DNA from: Schleiferiaceae bacterium
GTDB taxonomy: Bacteria; Bacteroidota; Bacteroidia; Flavobacteriales; Schleiferiaceae
DNA: 64,000 nucleotides
Assembly (NCBI GenBank): GCA_018401735.1
Contig: JAGYKI010000003.1
Coordinates: 62,001-126,000, forward strand
Direction of reading: 5' to 3'
The notes below the pieces were generated by a model. The model made no database searches. It was not told where the DNA came from and was given only the letters and a program-made list of their open reading frames with translations. How positions within the stretch are numbered: position 1 is the first letter of the stretch; each line of letters starts with the position of its first letter. The translations under genes were made by a program, and so were the position numbers. Of the stretch, positions 52,626 through 61,001 are shown piece after piece.

Positions 52626-53711
52626 ATGACCAATATCCTCTTTTCGCCAGCAGAAAGGCGAGGAATCATAGTGTTTTTAATCATTTGTATGCTCTTATAC
52701 CTTTCGGTAGATGCGTATTTAAGTCATTTACAGTTAAAGAATAAACCTTCTAATGAACAAATAGAGGCTTTCAGGGCCCTAGTACTAGAACATAAAGTAA
52801 GGGATAGTTTGCATGCCACTGCAAGGAATAACTTTAAGGGTCTCTTAGATCCCAATGAAGTGGGGCAAGAACAATTGCTGCAAAGCGGTTTGCGCAAAGA
52901 CATTGCAGAAAGATTAATTCGCTTTCGCGAGAAGGGAGCCTATTATAATTCTCGTTCCGACCTAGAGAAAGTTTATGGAATGGATACCAGTTGGTTAAAT
53001 AGGAAAGATTTGAATTTTGTTTTTCACCCCCGCAAAGGAGAATTTGATGATTCGTATAAGGTTCGTAATCAAAACCGTAGTCTAAAGCTTACTCCATTCG
53101 ATCCCAATACAATTAGCAAAGGAGCCTTGCTTGGTATGCATCTGCCTGGGAGCGCTATACAAGGCATACTGTCGTTTAGAGAAAAGTTTCGCCCCTTTGA
53201 AAAAGCAACAGACCTTTATGCTGTTTACAATATAGACTCTTCCTTAGCGGAGCAAATCATTCCTTTTGTGAAAATAAAGGAACTAGCCGAACTTAACTCT
53301 TTAGATAGTTTAATCGTGTCTGTCTCCATTAATCAAGCAGACACCAATTTATTAAAAGGAATCAAGGGAATTGGGTCCTATCTTGCTAAAAGCATAGTAG
53401 AATATCGCCAGAAATTAGGAGGCTATTATAGTTTGGAACAATTGCGGGATTTGTTTGTCGTGGATTCTAGTCGCTATCAAACTATTAGCAAACATTTATA
53501 TTGCGATGATGATTTTCGCAAGTTGGATATTAATAAAGCTAGTGAGGAAGAGCTTTATAATCATCCATACATCTCCTATAAGCTAGCCCGAAATATTGTA
53601 GAATTTAGAGAACGGATGCGGCTTTTCGAAAAGGTAGAAGAGCTGGCGAACATTGAATTGGTCGATGGCGTTTTATTCAGTAAACTTGCACCGTATTTAG
53701 AAATTAAGTAA
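52626..53711 (+). CDS. Helix-hairpin-helix (ComEA-like) membrane-anchored protein
   Basis: 361 residues. One N-terminal membrane segment (GIIVFLIICMLLYLSV) is followed by at least four HhH units with the hairpin pattern: GLRKDIAERLIRFREKGAYY, HLPGSAIQGILSFREKFRPF, GIKGIGSYLAKSIVEYRQKL and HPYISYKLARNIVEFRERM. ComEA-type proteins bind double-stranded DNA in the periplasm during uptake. Family role is suggestive of DNA binding or uptake, but no com genes are nearby. The acyl-CoA dehydrogenase start follows after 58 bases. Confidence 0.85.
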   Translation: MTNILFSPAERRGIIVFLIICMLLYLSVDAYLSHLQLKNKPSNEQIEAFRALVLEHKVRDSLHATARNNFKGLLDPNEVGQEQLLQSGLRKDIAERLIRFREKGAYYNSRSDLEKVYGMDTSWLNRKDLNFVFHPRKGEFDDSYKVRNQNRSLKLTPFDPNTISKGALLGMHLPGSAIQGILSFREKFRPFEKATDLYAVYNIDSSLAEQIIPFVKIKELAELNSLDSLIVSVSINQADTNLLKGIKGIGSYLAKSIVEYRQKLGGYYSLEQLRDLFVVDSSRYQTISKHLYCDDDFRKLDINKASEEELYNHPYISYKLARNIVEFRERMRLFEKVEELANIELVDGVLFSKLAPYLEIK

Positions 53712-53769
53712 GTGCTTGATTTTTAATACACCTCTCAAAAATACATTAATAAACACGCGAAAAAAGGCT

Positions 53770-54915
53770 ATGGGATTAGACTTTAAATTAACGGAAACGC
53801 AAAAGATGATTGCAGAATCGGTAAGAGATTTTGCAGAGCAGCATATTCGTCCGAATATTATGAAGTGGGACGAAAGTCAAGAATTTCCAGTTGAAATATT
53901 TAAACAATTAGGTGAAATGGGTCTTATGGGGGTCTTGGTTCCCGAAGAGTACGGTGGTTCCGGCCTAAGCTATTTTGAATACGTAACGGCTATAAAGGAA
54001 TTATCGAAAGTTGATCCTTCTATTGGCTTAAGTATGGCGGCGCATAATTCATTGTGCACCAATCATATTTTAATGTTTGGTAATGAAGAACAGAAGCAAA
54101 AATACTTACCAAAGTTAGCTAGAGCGGAGTTTATTGGCGCTTGGGGATTAACTGAAGTTGGAACTGGTAGTGATGCTGGCGGGATGAATACAACGGCGGT
54201 AAGAGACGGCGACGATTGGATTATCAATGGCTCTAAAAACTTTATTACCCATGCTATAAGCGGCGATGTGGCCGTGGTAATAGTAAGAACAGGTGAAAAA
54301 GGCGATTCCCATGGAATGTCTGCTTTTGTGATCGAAAAAGGAACCCCTGGCTTTAAAGGTGGTCGCAAGGAGAATAAATTAGGAATGCGTGCTTCGGAAA
54401 CGGCCGAATTGATTTTTGACAATTGTCGGGTTCCTAATAGCAGCATGTTGGGAAAAGAAGGTGATGGTTTTATTCAGGCAATGAAGGTATTAGACGGCGG
54501 TAGGATATCTATCGCAGCCTTATCCTTAGGCTGTGGATTTGGCGCTTTAGAAGCTGCTGTAAAATACTCCAAGGAGCGCGAGCAATTTGGAAAACCAATC
54601 TCTGCTTTTCAGGGCGTGTCTTTTAAGATCGCCGAGGTAGCGACTGAAATGGAAGCGGCCGAACTTTTAACATATCACGCCTGCGATTTAAAAAGTAGGG
54701 GAGAAAGGGTGACAGTAGCTGGCGCCAAAGCAAAAATGTACTCCTCAGAAATGGCGGTGAAAGCTTGTAATGAAGCAGTACAGATTTTTGGCGGATATGG
54801 CTTTACCAAAGACTTTCCCGTTGAAAAGTTTTACCGCGATGTAAAGCTTTGCACTATTGGAGAAGGTACTACCGAAATCCAAAAATTAGTTATTTCAAGA
54901 GAATTAATGAAATAG
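53770..54915 (+). CDS. Acyl-CoA dehydrogenase
   Basis: 381 residues from ATG 53770 (MGLDFKLTETQKMIAESVRD). A TTG-start frame from 53716 exists but its 18 extra residues are not family-like. The domains are the helical N-terminal part, the beta domain with GAWGLTEVGTGSDAGGM, and the C-terminal helical part with GREQFGKPISAFQ-like REQFGKPISAFQGVSF and QIFGGYGFTKDFPVEKFYRD; catalytic Glu is in CTIGEGTTEIQKL, as in short/branched-chain enzymes. FAD-linked oxidation of acyl-CoA with electrons to ETF is the expected role. Confidence 0.95.
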   Translation: MGLDFKLTETQKMIAESVRDFAEQHIRPNIMKWDESQEFPVEIFKQLGEMGLMGVLVPEEYGGSGLSYFEYVTAIKELSKVDPSIGLSMAAHNSLCTNHILMFGNEEQKQKYLPKLARAEFIGAWGLTEVGTGSDAGGMNTTAVRDGDDWIINGSKNFITHAISGDVAVVIVRTGEKGDSHGMSAFVIEKGTPGFKGGRKENKLGMRASETAELIFDNCRVPNSSMLGKEGDGFIQAMKVLDGGRISIAALSLGCGFGALEAAVKYSKEREQFGKPISAFQGVSFKIAEVATEMEAAELLTYHACDLKSRGERVTVAGAKAKMYSSEMAVKACNEAVQIFGGYGFTKDFPVEKFYRDVKLCTIGEGTTEIQKLVISRELMK

Positions 54916-54938
54916 GGTGTTTCGCTTATAAATTTATA

Positions 54939-54946
54939 TATATTTG
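54939..54946 (+). promoter_or_regulatory. -7 box for rpsU
   Basis: TATATTTG matches TAnnTTTG, 26 bases before the rpsU ATG. The -33 element is not clear. Confidence 0.5.
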
Positions 54947-54972
54947 CAGCCCCAAAATTTTAATATTCAAGG

Positions 54973-55164
54973 ATGTTAGTAATTTCAGTAAAAGAAGGAG
55001 AATCTATTGATCGTGCATTAAAGCGCTACAAGCGTAAATACGATCGTACCGGTGTGATGAAGCAGGTGCGCGCACGCAAACAATTTATTAAGCCTTCGGT
55101 AAACCGTCGTAAGGAAATTATCAAAGCGGCTTACCTACAGCAGAAGCGTCAGGACGAAGAATAG
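54973..55164 (+). CDS. rpsU: 30S ribosomal protein S21
   Basis: 63 residues: MLVISVKEGESIDRALKRYK, then KRKYDRTGVMKQVRARKQFI, typical of S21, a basic protein of the 30S platform. In Bacteroidota it is part of anti-Shine-Dalgarno sequestration and precedes xerC, as here. Ends at a terminator whose T-tract runs into the xerC start. Confidence 0.97.
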   Translation: MLVISVKEGESIDRALKRYKRKYDRTGVMKQVRARKQFIKPSVNRRKEIIKAAYLQQKRQDEE

Positions 55165-55189
55165 ATTAGTCTATTACATCGATATTCTC

Positions 55190-55226
55190 AACAAGGGTTT
55201 GTATCTTTACATTCCCTTGTTTTTTT
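55190..55226 (+). terminator. Terminator between rpsU and xerC
   Basis: AACAAGGG (55190-55197) pairs with CCCTTGTT (55214-55221), followed by T. The xerC ATG begins directly after the T-tract, and a near -7 box TATCTTTA lies in the loop. Confidence 0.85.
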
Positions 55227-56132
55227 ATGTCCAAAATTCAGAGTTTTCTTTCCTATTTAGAGCATCAGAAACGTTTTTCTGTACACACTATAAAGTCCTA
55301 TGCTAAGGACCTAACTTTGTATTCCGAATTCATAGTCGAGACTTTCGACTTAGAAGAGTTGGAGCAGGTGCATCATTCCATGATTAGATCTTGGATAGTA
55401 GAGATGGTAGAGAAGGACTATGCTCGAACAAGTATCAAGCGCAAGCTTAGCGCCTTAAGATCCTTTTACCGCTTTTTGCAAAGAGAAGGTGCGGTAAGTT
55501 CAAATCCCGCCTCACAGGTTATCGTGCCTAAGCCAGAGAAAAAGCTCTTGCGAGTGGTAAGTGAAGATGATATGCGCTTTTTACTAGAGGATCTCGCTTT
55601 CGCAGATGATCCTTGGTCCTGTAGTCAGTCATTAATATTAGATCTGTTTTATCAAACTGGTATTCGTCTTTCAGAGCTAATAAATCTGCGCGTCTCTGAT
55701 TATAATTATGTAGCCTCTTATATAAAGGTTTTAGGAAAGCGTAATAAGGAAAGAGAAATTCCGATTGCATTGGTGCTAAATGCTAAAATGAAGGATCATC
55801 TAGATAATCAGCGCTTTGCGCTAGATGTGCATTCAGAGCCCTGGTTTTTTTTAAGCAAGAAGGGTAAAAAGCTCTATCCAAAGCTTGTTTACAATAGCGT
55901 TAATGCTTACCTTAGTCTAGTTAGTGGAGTCGAGAAAAAAAGTCCGCATGTACTTAGGCATTCTTTTGCTACGCATCTTTTAAATAGAGGTGCTGACATC
56001 AATTCAGTAAAGGAATTATTGGGGCATGCATCTTTGGCGGCGACGCAAGTTTATACGCACAACTCCATTGATCGACTTAAACAGATGTATAACCATGCTC
56101 ATCCTCGAGCAGCAAATTCAGATGAATTATGA
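55227..56132 (+). CDS. xerC: Tyrosine recombinase XerC-like
   Basis: 301 residues. N-terminal SAM-like core-binding domain (LEHQKRFSVHTIKSYAKDLT), then the catalytic domain with Arg in YQTGIRLSELINLR, Lys in GKRNKEREIPI, HxxR in HVLRHSFATHLLNRG, His in LLGHASLAATQ and the nucleophile Tyr in TQVYTH. Such enzymes resolve chromosome dimers at dif. Position between rpsU and hpf and the lack of mobile-element features mark it as the housekeeping protein; it could also be XerD, as the two are hard to separate by eye. It overlaps hpf by four bases (ATGA). Confidence 0.88.
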   Translation: MSKIQSFLSYLEHQKRFSVHTIKSYAKDLTLYSEFIVETFDLEELEQVHHSMIRSWIVEMVEKDYARTSIKRKLSALRSFYRFLQREGAVSSNPASQVIVPKPEKKLLRVVSEDDMRFLLEDLAFADDPWSCSQSLILDLFYQTGIRLSELINLRVSDYNYVASYIKVLGKRNKEREIPIALVLNAKMKDHLDNQRFALDVHSEPWFFLSKKGKKLYPKLVYNSVNAYLSLVSGVEKKSPHVLRHSFATHLLNRGADINSVKELLGHASLAATQVYTHNSIDRLKQMYNHAHPRAANSDEL

Positions 56133-56434
56133 AAGTTACCTTTCAGTCAGTAAACTTTAGCGCCGACGTGAAATTGCTTAATTTCATTCAGCAAAAACTT
56201 GATAAGTTAGAACTCTTTAATGATCAAGTTATTAATTCGGAGGTTTTTTTGAAAGTTGAGAACACTTCAGCCAAGGAAAATAAGATTGTAGAGGTCAAAT
56301 TACATATTCCTAGCCACGAATTAGTGGTGAAGAAGATAAATAAGTCTTTTGAAGCTGCGGCAGATATGGCCACTGAGGCCTTACGCAGACAGCTTTTAAA
56401 GCATAAAGATAATCCTCGAGCAGTTGCGTCATAA
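56129..56434 (+). CDS. hpf: Ribosome hibernation-promoting factor (HPF/RaiA family)
   Basis: 101 residues, short form. MKVTFQSVNFSADVKLLNFI and LHIPSHELVVKKINKSFEAA with DMATEALRRQLLKHKD show the beta-alpha-beta-beta-beta-alpha fold of HPF. It binds the 30S A and P sites to hold ribosomes inactive. Translationally coupled to xerC, at the end of the rpsU-xerC-hpf unit. Confidence 0.92.
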   Translation: MKVTFQSVNFSADVKLLNFIQQKLDKLELFNDQVINSEVFLKVENTSAKENKIVEVKLHIPSHELVVKKINKSFEAAADMATEALRRQLLKHKDNPRAVAS

Positions 56435-56451
56435 TTTTTTTTACTTGCCTA

Positions 56452-56481
56452 TTGTGGCAATCAGAATTCTTTTTACATTTG
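56452..56481 (+). promoter_or_regulatory. Promoter of the tRNA-Thr/tRNA-Tyr transcript
   Basis: TTG (56452-56454), 19 bases, TACATTTG (56474-56481): an exact -33/-7 pair, 47 bases before tRNA-Thr(TGT). Confidence 0.82.
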
Positions 56482-56528
56482 CAGTCCGTTTGAAAACGGG
56501 CTGTTCTTTTTTAGAATAACTAATATTA

Positions 56529-56602
56529 GCCTGTGTAGCTCAGTTGGCCAGAGCAGCTGATTTGTAATCAGCTGGTCGGGGGTTCGAATCCCTCCACCGG
56601 CT
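56529..56602 (+). tRNA. tRNA-Thr (TGT)
   Basis: Acceptor GCCTGTG/CACCGGC, D-arm GCTC...GAGC, anticodon stem CTGAT/ATCAG with loop TTTGTAA (anticodon TGT), T-arm with GGTTCGAAT. 74 nt, CCA not encoded. Confidence 0.96.
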
Positions 56603-56622
56603 CCGTTCTTTATGCGCAAAAT

Positions 56623-56705
56623 GGGGAGATACTCAAGCGGTCAACGAGGACAGACTGTAAATCTGTTGCCAATCGGCTTCGTAGGTTCGAATCCTGCTCT
56701 CCCCA
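56623..56705 (+). tRNA. tRNA-Tyr (GTA)
   Basis: Acceptor GGGGAGA/TCTCCCC, anticodon stem CAGA/TCTG with loop containing GTA, and a long variable arm as expected for class II Tyr. 83 nt, no encoded CCA. Confidence 0.96.
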
Positions 56706-56722
56706 CTATTTCGTTTTGGATG

Positions 56723-56752
56723 TTGCAAATTAGTTGGAAACGACTACCTTTG
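56723..56752 (+). promoter_or_regulatory. Promoter of the tRNA-Gly/tRNA-Thr/tuf region
   Basis: TTG (56723-56725), 19 bases, TACCTTTG (56745-56752), followed by tRNA-Gly at 56774. Confidence 0.82.
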
Positions 56753-56773
56753 CACCCCGTTGCGAGGTAAAAA

Positions 56774-56847
56774 GCGGGAGTAGCTCAGCTGGCTAGAGCA
56801 TTAGCCTTCCAAGCTAAGGGTCGCGGGTTCGAATCCCGTTTCCTGCT
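56774..56847 (+). tRNA. tRNA-Gly (TCC)
   Basis: Acceptor GCGGGAG/TTCCTGC (two wobble pairs), anticodon stem TTAGC/GCTAA with loop CTTCCAA (anticodon TCC), T-arm GCGGGTTCGAATCCCGT. 74 nt. Confidence 0.95.
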
Positions 56848-56856
56848 CAAGTATTT

Positions 56857-56892
56857 ATCAATTTCCTCCTACCATTTGTGGAGGAAATTGAT
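56857..56892 (+). terminator. 13-bp perfect hairpin between tRNA-Gly and tRNA-Thr
   Basis: ATCAATTTCCTCC pairs exactly with GGAGGAAATTGAT across a 10-base loop. The T-tract after it is weak (GTTGTTTAAA), so it could be an attenuator or an RNA-processing site rather than a full terminator. Confidence 0.5.
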
Positions 56893-56930
56893 GTTGTTTA
56901 AAAGGCATAATTGGGAAAGTCCCAAAATAT

Positions 56931-57000
56931 GCCGATGTAGCTCAGGGGTAGAGCGTTTCCTTGGTAAGGAAGAGGTCAGGGTTCAATTCCCTCATTGGCT
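56931..57000 (+). tRNA. tRNA-Thr (GGT), T-stem one pair short
   Basis: Acceptor GCCGATG/CATTGGC, D-arm GCTC/GAGC, anticodon stem TTTCC/GGAAG (outer T-G wobble) with loop TTGGTAA (anticodon GGT). After the usual variable bases AGGTC the T-arm is AGGG TTCAATT CCCT, only 4 bp, giving a 70-nt tRNA where 72 is expected. The shortening is symmetric (one base lost from each side of the stem). Confidence 0.85.
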
Positions 57001-57002
57001 CT

Positions 57003-57029
57003 AAGTGAAAGACCACGGTGGTCTCGCTT
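57003..57029 (+). other. Hairpin between tRNA-Thr and tuf
   Basis: AAGTGA...GACCAC pairs with GTGGTC...TCGCTT with a small bulge. There is no T-tract. A processing site separating the tRNA from the tuf mRNA is a possible role. Confidence 0.4.
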
Positions 57030-57067
57030 ATTAGTGTTATAAAGTTTTAATTCTAAGACACAAAACC

Positions 57068-58253
57068 ATGGCAAAGAAACTTTTGTCTCGTAACAAACCG
57101 CATTTAAATATCGGTACTATCGGACACGTAGACCACGGTAAGACCACTCTGACTGCCGCTATTACTTCTGTAATGGCTAATGGCAGTTTTTCCGAAAACG
57201 TGATTTGATTCAATTGACAACGCTCCTGAAGAAAAAGAGCGTGGTATTACTATTAACTCAGCACACGTTGAGTACGAAACAGGTAACCGTCATTACGCAC
57301 ACGTAGACTGTCCAGGTCACGCGGATTACGTAAAGAACATGGTTACTGGTGCTGCTCAAATGGACGGAGCTATCTTAGTAGTTGCTGCTACTGATGGTCC
57401 TATGCCGCAAACTCGTGAGCACATCTTATTAGGTCGCCAAGTAGGTATTCCTCGTATCGTTGTATTCCTTAACAAAGTGGATATGGTTGATGACGAAGAA
57501 CTACTAGAATTAGTTGAAATGGAAGTGCGTGAGCTTCTTTCTTTCTACGATTATGATGGTGACGAAACTCCAGTTATTTCTGGATCAGCTTTAGGTGCGC
57601 TTAATGATGAGCCTAAGTGGGTTGATACTGTATTAGCATTAATGGATGCTTGCGATACTTGGATCGAAGAGCCAGAGCGCGATGTAGCTAAGCCATTCTT
57701 ACTTCCTATCGAAGACGTATTCTCTATCACAGGTCGTGGTACTGTTGCCACTGGTCGTATCGAAACGGGTGTTGCTAACACTGGTGATCCTGTAGAGATT
57801 ATTGGCTTTGGTGATGAGAAACTTACTTCTACCGTAACTGGTGTTGAAATGTTCCGTAAGATTCTTAACCGCGGTGAAGCTGGTGATAACGTAGGTATCT
57901 TATTACGTGGTATTGAGAAATCTATGATTAGAAGAGGAATGGTAATCTGCAAGCCAGGTTCTATTACTCCCCATGCAACTTTCAAAGCTGAGGTTTACAT
58001 CCTTAAGAAAGAAGAAGGTGGTCGTCACACTCCTTTCCACAATAACTATCGTCCACAGTTTTACTTACGTACAACTGATATTACAGGCGAGATCTTATTA
58101 CCAGAAGGAACTGAGATGGTAATGCCTGGTGATAACTTAACTATCAACGTTAAACTTATTGCTCCAGTTGCAATTAACAAAGGTTTACGTTTCGCGATTC
58201 GCGAAGGTGGCCGTACTGTTGGTGCTGGACAGGTGACTGAAATTACTGATTAA
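57068..58253 (+). CDS. tuf: Elongation factor Tu, frame broken near residue 47 as given
   Basis: Starts [20 protein letters not shown] with the P-loop GHVDHGKTT; the downstream frame has [15 protein letters not shown], the DCPGHADY and NKVDM motifs and the intact domains 2 and 3 through [18 protein letters not shown]. Between them the frame shifts: after FSEN the read frame hits a stop. Adding one A to the AAAA run and one T to the TTT run near 57202-57214 restores SEKRDFDSIDN and a normal protein of about 395 residues. As given, only a truncated product or an internal start (57339) would be read. Because both changes are in homopolymers and tuf is essential, sequencing error is likely. Confidence 0.93.
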
Positions 58254-58277
58254 TACTCGGTATTAGATATAATTTAT

Positions 58278-58319
58278 GGAAGAAGGTGTTCTGATGATTC
58301 ATCGGGATACCTTTCTTCC
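58278..58319 (+). other. Hairpin between tuf and tRNA-Trp
   Basis: GGAAGAAGGT pairs with ACCTTTCTTCC (one bulged base). No T-tract follows; it probably marks the tuf mRNA end or a processing site before tRNA-Trp. Confidence 0.5.
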
Positions 58320-58324
58320 TAAAT

Positions 58325-58397
58325 ACGGGTGTAGCTCAGCTGGTAGAGCAGTGGTCTCCAAAACCGAAGGTCGTGAGTTCGATTCTTACCACCCGTG
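58325..58397 (+). tRNA. tRNA-Trp (CCA)
   Basis: Acceptor ACGGGTG/CACCCGT, D-arm GCTC/GAGC, anticodon loop CTCCAAA (anticodon CCA), T-arm GTGAGTTCGATTCTTAC. 73 nt. Sits between tuf and secE as usual. Confidence 0.96.
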
Positions 58398-58412
58398 CAA
58401 AGTTTTAAAACA

Positions 58413-58604
58413 ATGAGTAAAGTAAAAAGCTATTTCCAAGACTCTTACGAAGAGCTGGTTACAAAAACTAGCTGGCCTAGTTGGGCAGAATTGCAAAAGA
58501 CATCAGTTCTTGTAGCTGTTTCTTCTGTGATTATTGCTTTGGTTATTGCAGGGATGGATAAGCTAATAAGTACTGCTCTAGAGTTATTTTACAACTTATT
58601 TTAA
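58413..58604 (+). CDS. secE: Preprotein translocase subunit SecE
   Basis: 63 residues from ATG 58413; a frame starting at 58395 overlaps the tRNA-Trp 3' end and is rejected. One membrane helix (TSVLVAVSSVIIALVIAGMD) preceded by the amphipathic YEELVTKTSWPSWAELQ block of SecE. It clamps SecY in the inner-membrane translocon. nusG follows after 10 bases. Confidence 0.95.
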   Translation: MSKVKSYFQDSYEELVTKTSWPSWAELQKTSVLVAVSSVIIALVIAGMDKLISTALELFYNLF

Positions 58605-58614
58605 TAAACCTACA

Positions 58615-59166
58615 ATGAGCGAGAGCAGTAAGAAGTGGTATGTTGTGCGCGCTATTTCAGGTCAGGAAAATAAGGTGAAGTCGTATATCGAAAACGAAAT
58701 CGAATACGCTAATCTGCAGGATCACTTAGGGCAAATCTTGGTGCCAACCGAAAGAGTTTTTCAAATTAGGAATGGGAAGAAAATAAGCAAGGAACGTAAT
58801 TACTTTCCAGGTTATATAATGATCGAGGCTAACCTTGGCGGTGAAATGGTTCATACCATCAAAGGCGTACAGGGAGTTATAGGCTTTTTGGGAGAAACCA
58901 AAGGTGGAGATCCCGTTCCTTTGCGTTTAAGCGAGGTTAATAGAATGTTAGGTAAGGTGGATGAGTTATCGGAAACCGAAGAAAAAATTAACATTCCTTA
59001 CATAGTAGGTGAAACTGTTAAGGTTGTTGACGGACCTTTCAATGGTTTTAATGGTACTATTGAAAAAGTATTTGAGGAGAAGAGAAAGTTAGAGGTTATG
59101 GTTAAGATTTTCGGAAGAAAAACACCACTAGAGCTTTCTTATATGCAGGTAGAGAAAGAATCGTAA
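58615..59166 (+). CDS. nusG: Transcription termination/antitermination factor NusG
   Basis: 183 residues. KKWYVVRAISGQENKVKSYI opens the NGN domain; NYFPGYIMIEANL and VQGVIGFLGETKGGDPVPLR follow, and a KOW domain (VGETVKVVDGPFNGFNGTIE) ends the protein. It links RNA polymerase to Rho or ribosomal S10. Standard position before rplK. Confidence 0.96.
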   Translation: MSESSKKWYVVRAISGQENKVKSYIENEIEYANLQDHLGQILVPTERVFQIRNGKKISKERNYFPGYIMIEANLGGEMVHTIKGVQGVIGFLGETKGGDPVPLRLSEVNRMLGKVDELSETEEKINIPYIVGETVKVVDGPFNGFNGTIEKVFEEKRKLEVMVKIFGRKTPLELSYMQVEKES

Positions 59167-59200
59167 GTTATTGTGAGCTCAAGATAGGGTATTGTACCCA

Positions 59201-59220
59201 GTGGGGAGCTTCCACCCCAC
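59201..59220 (+). promoter_or_regulatory. Hairpin in the rplK leader
   Basis: GTGGGG pairs with CCCCAC around an 8-base loop, in the 87-base gap before rplK. The GTGGGGAG context resembles the kind of site L1 binds in L11-operon leaders, so feedback by L1 is possible, but I base this only on position and look. Confidence 0.35.
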
Positions 59221-59253
59221 AAAAAGTTTTGATTAGTTAAAGAAAAATTAAAA

Positions 59254-59691
59254 ATGGCAAAAGAAGTAAGTGCACTAATTAAACTCCAGGTTAAAGGAGG
59301 CGCTGCTAACCCTTCTCCTCCCGTTGGTCCTGCACTTGGTGCGAAGGGCGTTAACATCATGGAGTTTTGTAAGCAGTTTAACGCGCGTACCCAAGATAAA
59401 GCAGGAAAAGTACTTCCAGTAGTTATTACGGTATATGGCGATAAATCTTTTGATTTTATTATCAAAACTCCACCTGCAGCAGTGCAATTAATGGAGGCAT
59501 CAAAATTAAAAAAAGGATCACCGCAGTCAAACCTTCAGAAAGTTGGTAAAGTAACTTGGGAACAAGTACGCGCTATCGCTGAAGATAAAATGTCCGATCT
59601 TAATGCTTTTACTATGGAATCAGCGATGAGCATGATTGCTGGTACGGCAAGAAGTATGGGCTTAACCATAACTGGTCCTAAACCTTTCTAA
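59254..59691 (+). CDS. rplK: 50S ribosomal protein L11
   Basis: 145 residues. [20 protein letters not shown], then [19 protein letters not shown], and the C-terminal rRNA-binding [20 protein letters not shown] are diagnostic. L11 forms the GTPase-associated stalk base. First gene of the rplKAJL set. Confidence 0.98.
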   Translation: MAKEVSALIKLQVKGGAANPSPPVGPALGAKGVNIMEFCKQFNARTQDKAGKVLPVVITVYGDKSFDFIIKTPPAAVQLMEASKLKKGSPQSNLQKVGKVTWEQVRAIAEDKMSDLNAFTMESAMSMIAGTARSMGLTITGPKPF

Positions 59692-59702
59692 AGTAGTATA
59701 AA

Positions 59703-60395
59703 ATGGCAACAATTAGCAAAAAGCGTAAATCCGCCTTAGAAAAATTGGATACTACCAAGTCTTATTCTCTAACAGAGGCGAGTTCATTGGTAAAAGAAGT
59801 TACTACTACAAAGTTTGACGCATCAGTTGATTTAGCAGTTCGTTTAGGGGTAGATCCTAGAAAGGCAAACCAAATGGTTAGAGGCGTAGTTTCTCTTCCG
59901 CATGGTACTGGTAAAGATATTAAAGTGCTTGCTTTGGTTACTCCTGATAAAGAGGCAGAAGCTAGAGAGGCAGGTGCTGATTATGCAGGTCTTGACGAGT
60001 ATATTGAGAAAATCAAAAATGGTTGGACCGATATTGACGTAATTATTACTATGCCAAGTGTGATGGGTAAAATTGGTCCTTTAGGACGAGTTTTAGGTCC
60101 ACGTGGTTTAATGCCTAACCCAAAAACTGGTACCGTTACTATGGACGTAGCTAAAGCAGTGAAAGAGGTGAAAGCTGGTAAGATTGACTTCAAAGTAGAT
60201 CGTTACGGTATTATCCACGCCGGCATTGGTAAAGTATCTTTCGAGCCTAATAAGATTAAAGAAAATGCCGAGGAGTTGATCAAAACTCTAATCCGTATGA
60301 AGCCAAGCGCGTCTAAAGGTACTTATGTTAAAAGCATTACCCTTAGTAGCACTATGAGTCCCGGTATTAGTATCGACTCAAAATCGGTTTCTTAA
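59703..60395 (+). CDS. rplA: 50S ribosomal protein L1
   Basis: 230 residues. [32 protein letters not shown] and [20 protein letters not shown] are the L1 signature. It builds the L1 stalk and usually represses its own operon. 11 bases after rplK. Confidence 0.98.
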   Translation: MATISKKRKSALEKLDTTKSYSLTEASSLVKEVTTTKFDASVDLAVRLGVDPRKANQMVRGVVSLPHGTGKDIKVLALVTPDKEAEAREAGADYAGLDEYIEKIKNGWTDIDVIITMPSVMGKIGPLGRVLGPRGLMPNPKTGTVTMDVAKAVKEVKAGKIDFKVDRYGIIHAGIGKVSFEPNKIKENAEELIKTLIRMKPSASKGTYVKSITLSSTMSPGISIDSKSVS

Positions 60396-60412
60396 TTCCA
60401 AAATTATTTAGA

Positions 60413-60937
60413 ATGACTCGCGAAGAAAAAAGTAGAGAAATAGAATTACTTACAGAAGCCTTAGAGGGTTCTGATGTAATGTATATTACAGATATCGCAG
60501 GATTAGATGCGGCTCAAACCACTAACCTAAGACGTCTTTGTTTTAAAGCTGATATTAAATTAAACGTTGTTAAGAACACTTTGCTAAAAAAAGCAATGGA
60601 AAAAAGTTCTAAAAACTTCGAAGATTTATATCCGACTTTAAAAGGTTCCACTAGTATCATGCTAAGCGAAACTGGTAATGCACCAGCGAAGCTGATTCAA
60701 GATTTTCGTAAGAAAAAACAGACTAAGCCTGTACTAAAAGGAGCTTATATTCAAGAGGCAGTATTTGTAGGTGACCATAACCTTGAGGCCTTAAGTGCCC
60801 TAAAAAGCAAGGATGAATTGGTGGCCGATATTATTGCTTTATTGCAATCTCCAGCCAAAAATGTTATCAGCGGCTTAAAGAGCGGTGGGGCTACATTGGC
60901 AGGTCTTTTAAAGACCTTAGAGGAGAGAGCAGCGTAA
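60413..60937 (+). CDS. rplJ: 50S ribosomal protein L10
   Basis: 174 residues. [20 protein letters not shown], the [14 protein letters not shown] block, and a C-terminal helix for binding L7/L12 dimers ([20 protein letters not shown]). It anchors the L12 stalk. 17 bases after rplA. Confidence 0.97.
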   Translation: MTREEKSREIELLTEALEGSDVMYITDIAGLDAAQTTNLRRLCFKADIKLNVVKNTLLKKAMEKSSKNFEDLYPTLKGSTSIMLSETGNAPAKLIQDFRKKKQTKPVLKGAYIQEAVFVGDHNLEALSALKSKDELVADIIALLQSPAKNVISGLKSGGATLAGLLKTLEERAA

Positions 60938-61001
60938 TACGTACGCACTCAGCTTCCATATATTAAGTGTTGTAATTAAATTTTTATTAAAGATTCGAAA
61001 A

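Noticed and set aside
55227..56132. Tyrosine recombinase as a mobile-element integrase
   Set aside because: Housekeeping position between rpsU and hpf and XerC-like length, with no att sites or cargo.
57339..58253. Internal ATG of tuf as a true start
   Set aside because: The sequence before it is coding and conserved EF-Tu ([11 protein letters not shown]); the start is forced by the frameshift.
58395..58412. Earlier start for secE
   Set aside because: Would begin inside tRNA-Trp; MSKVKSYF at 58413 fits the family.
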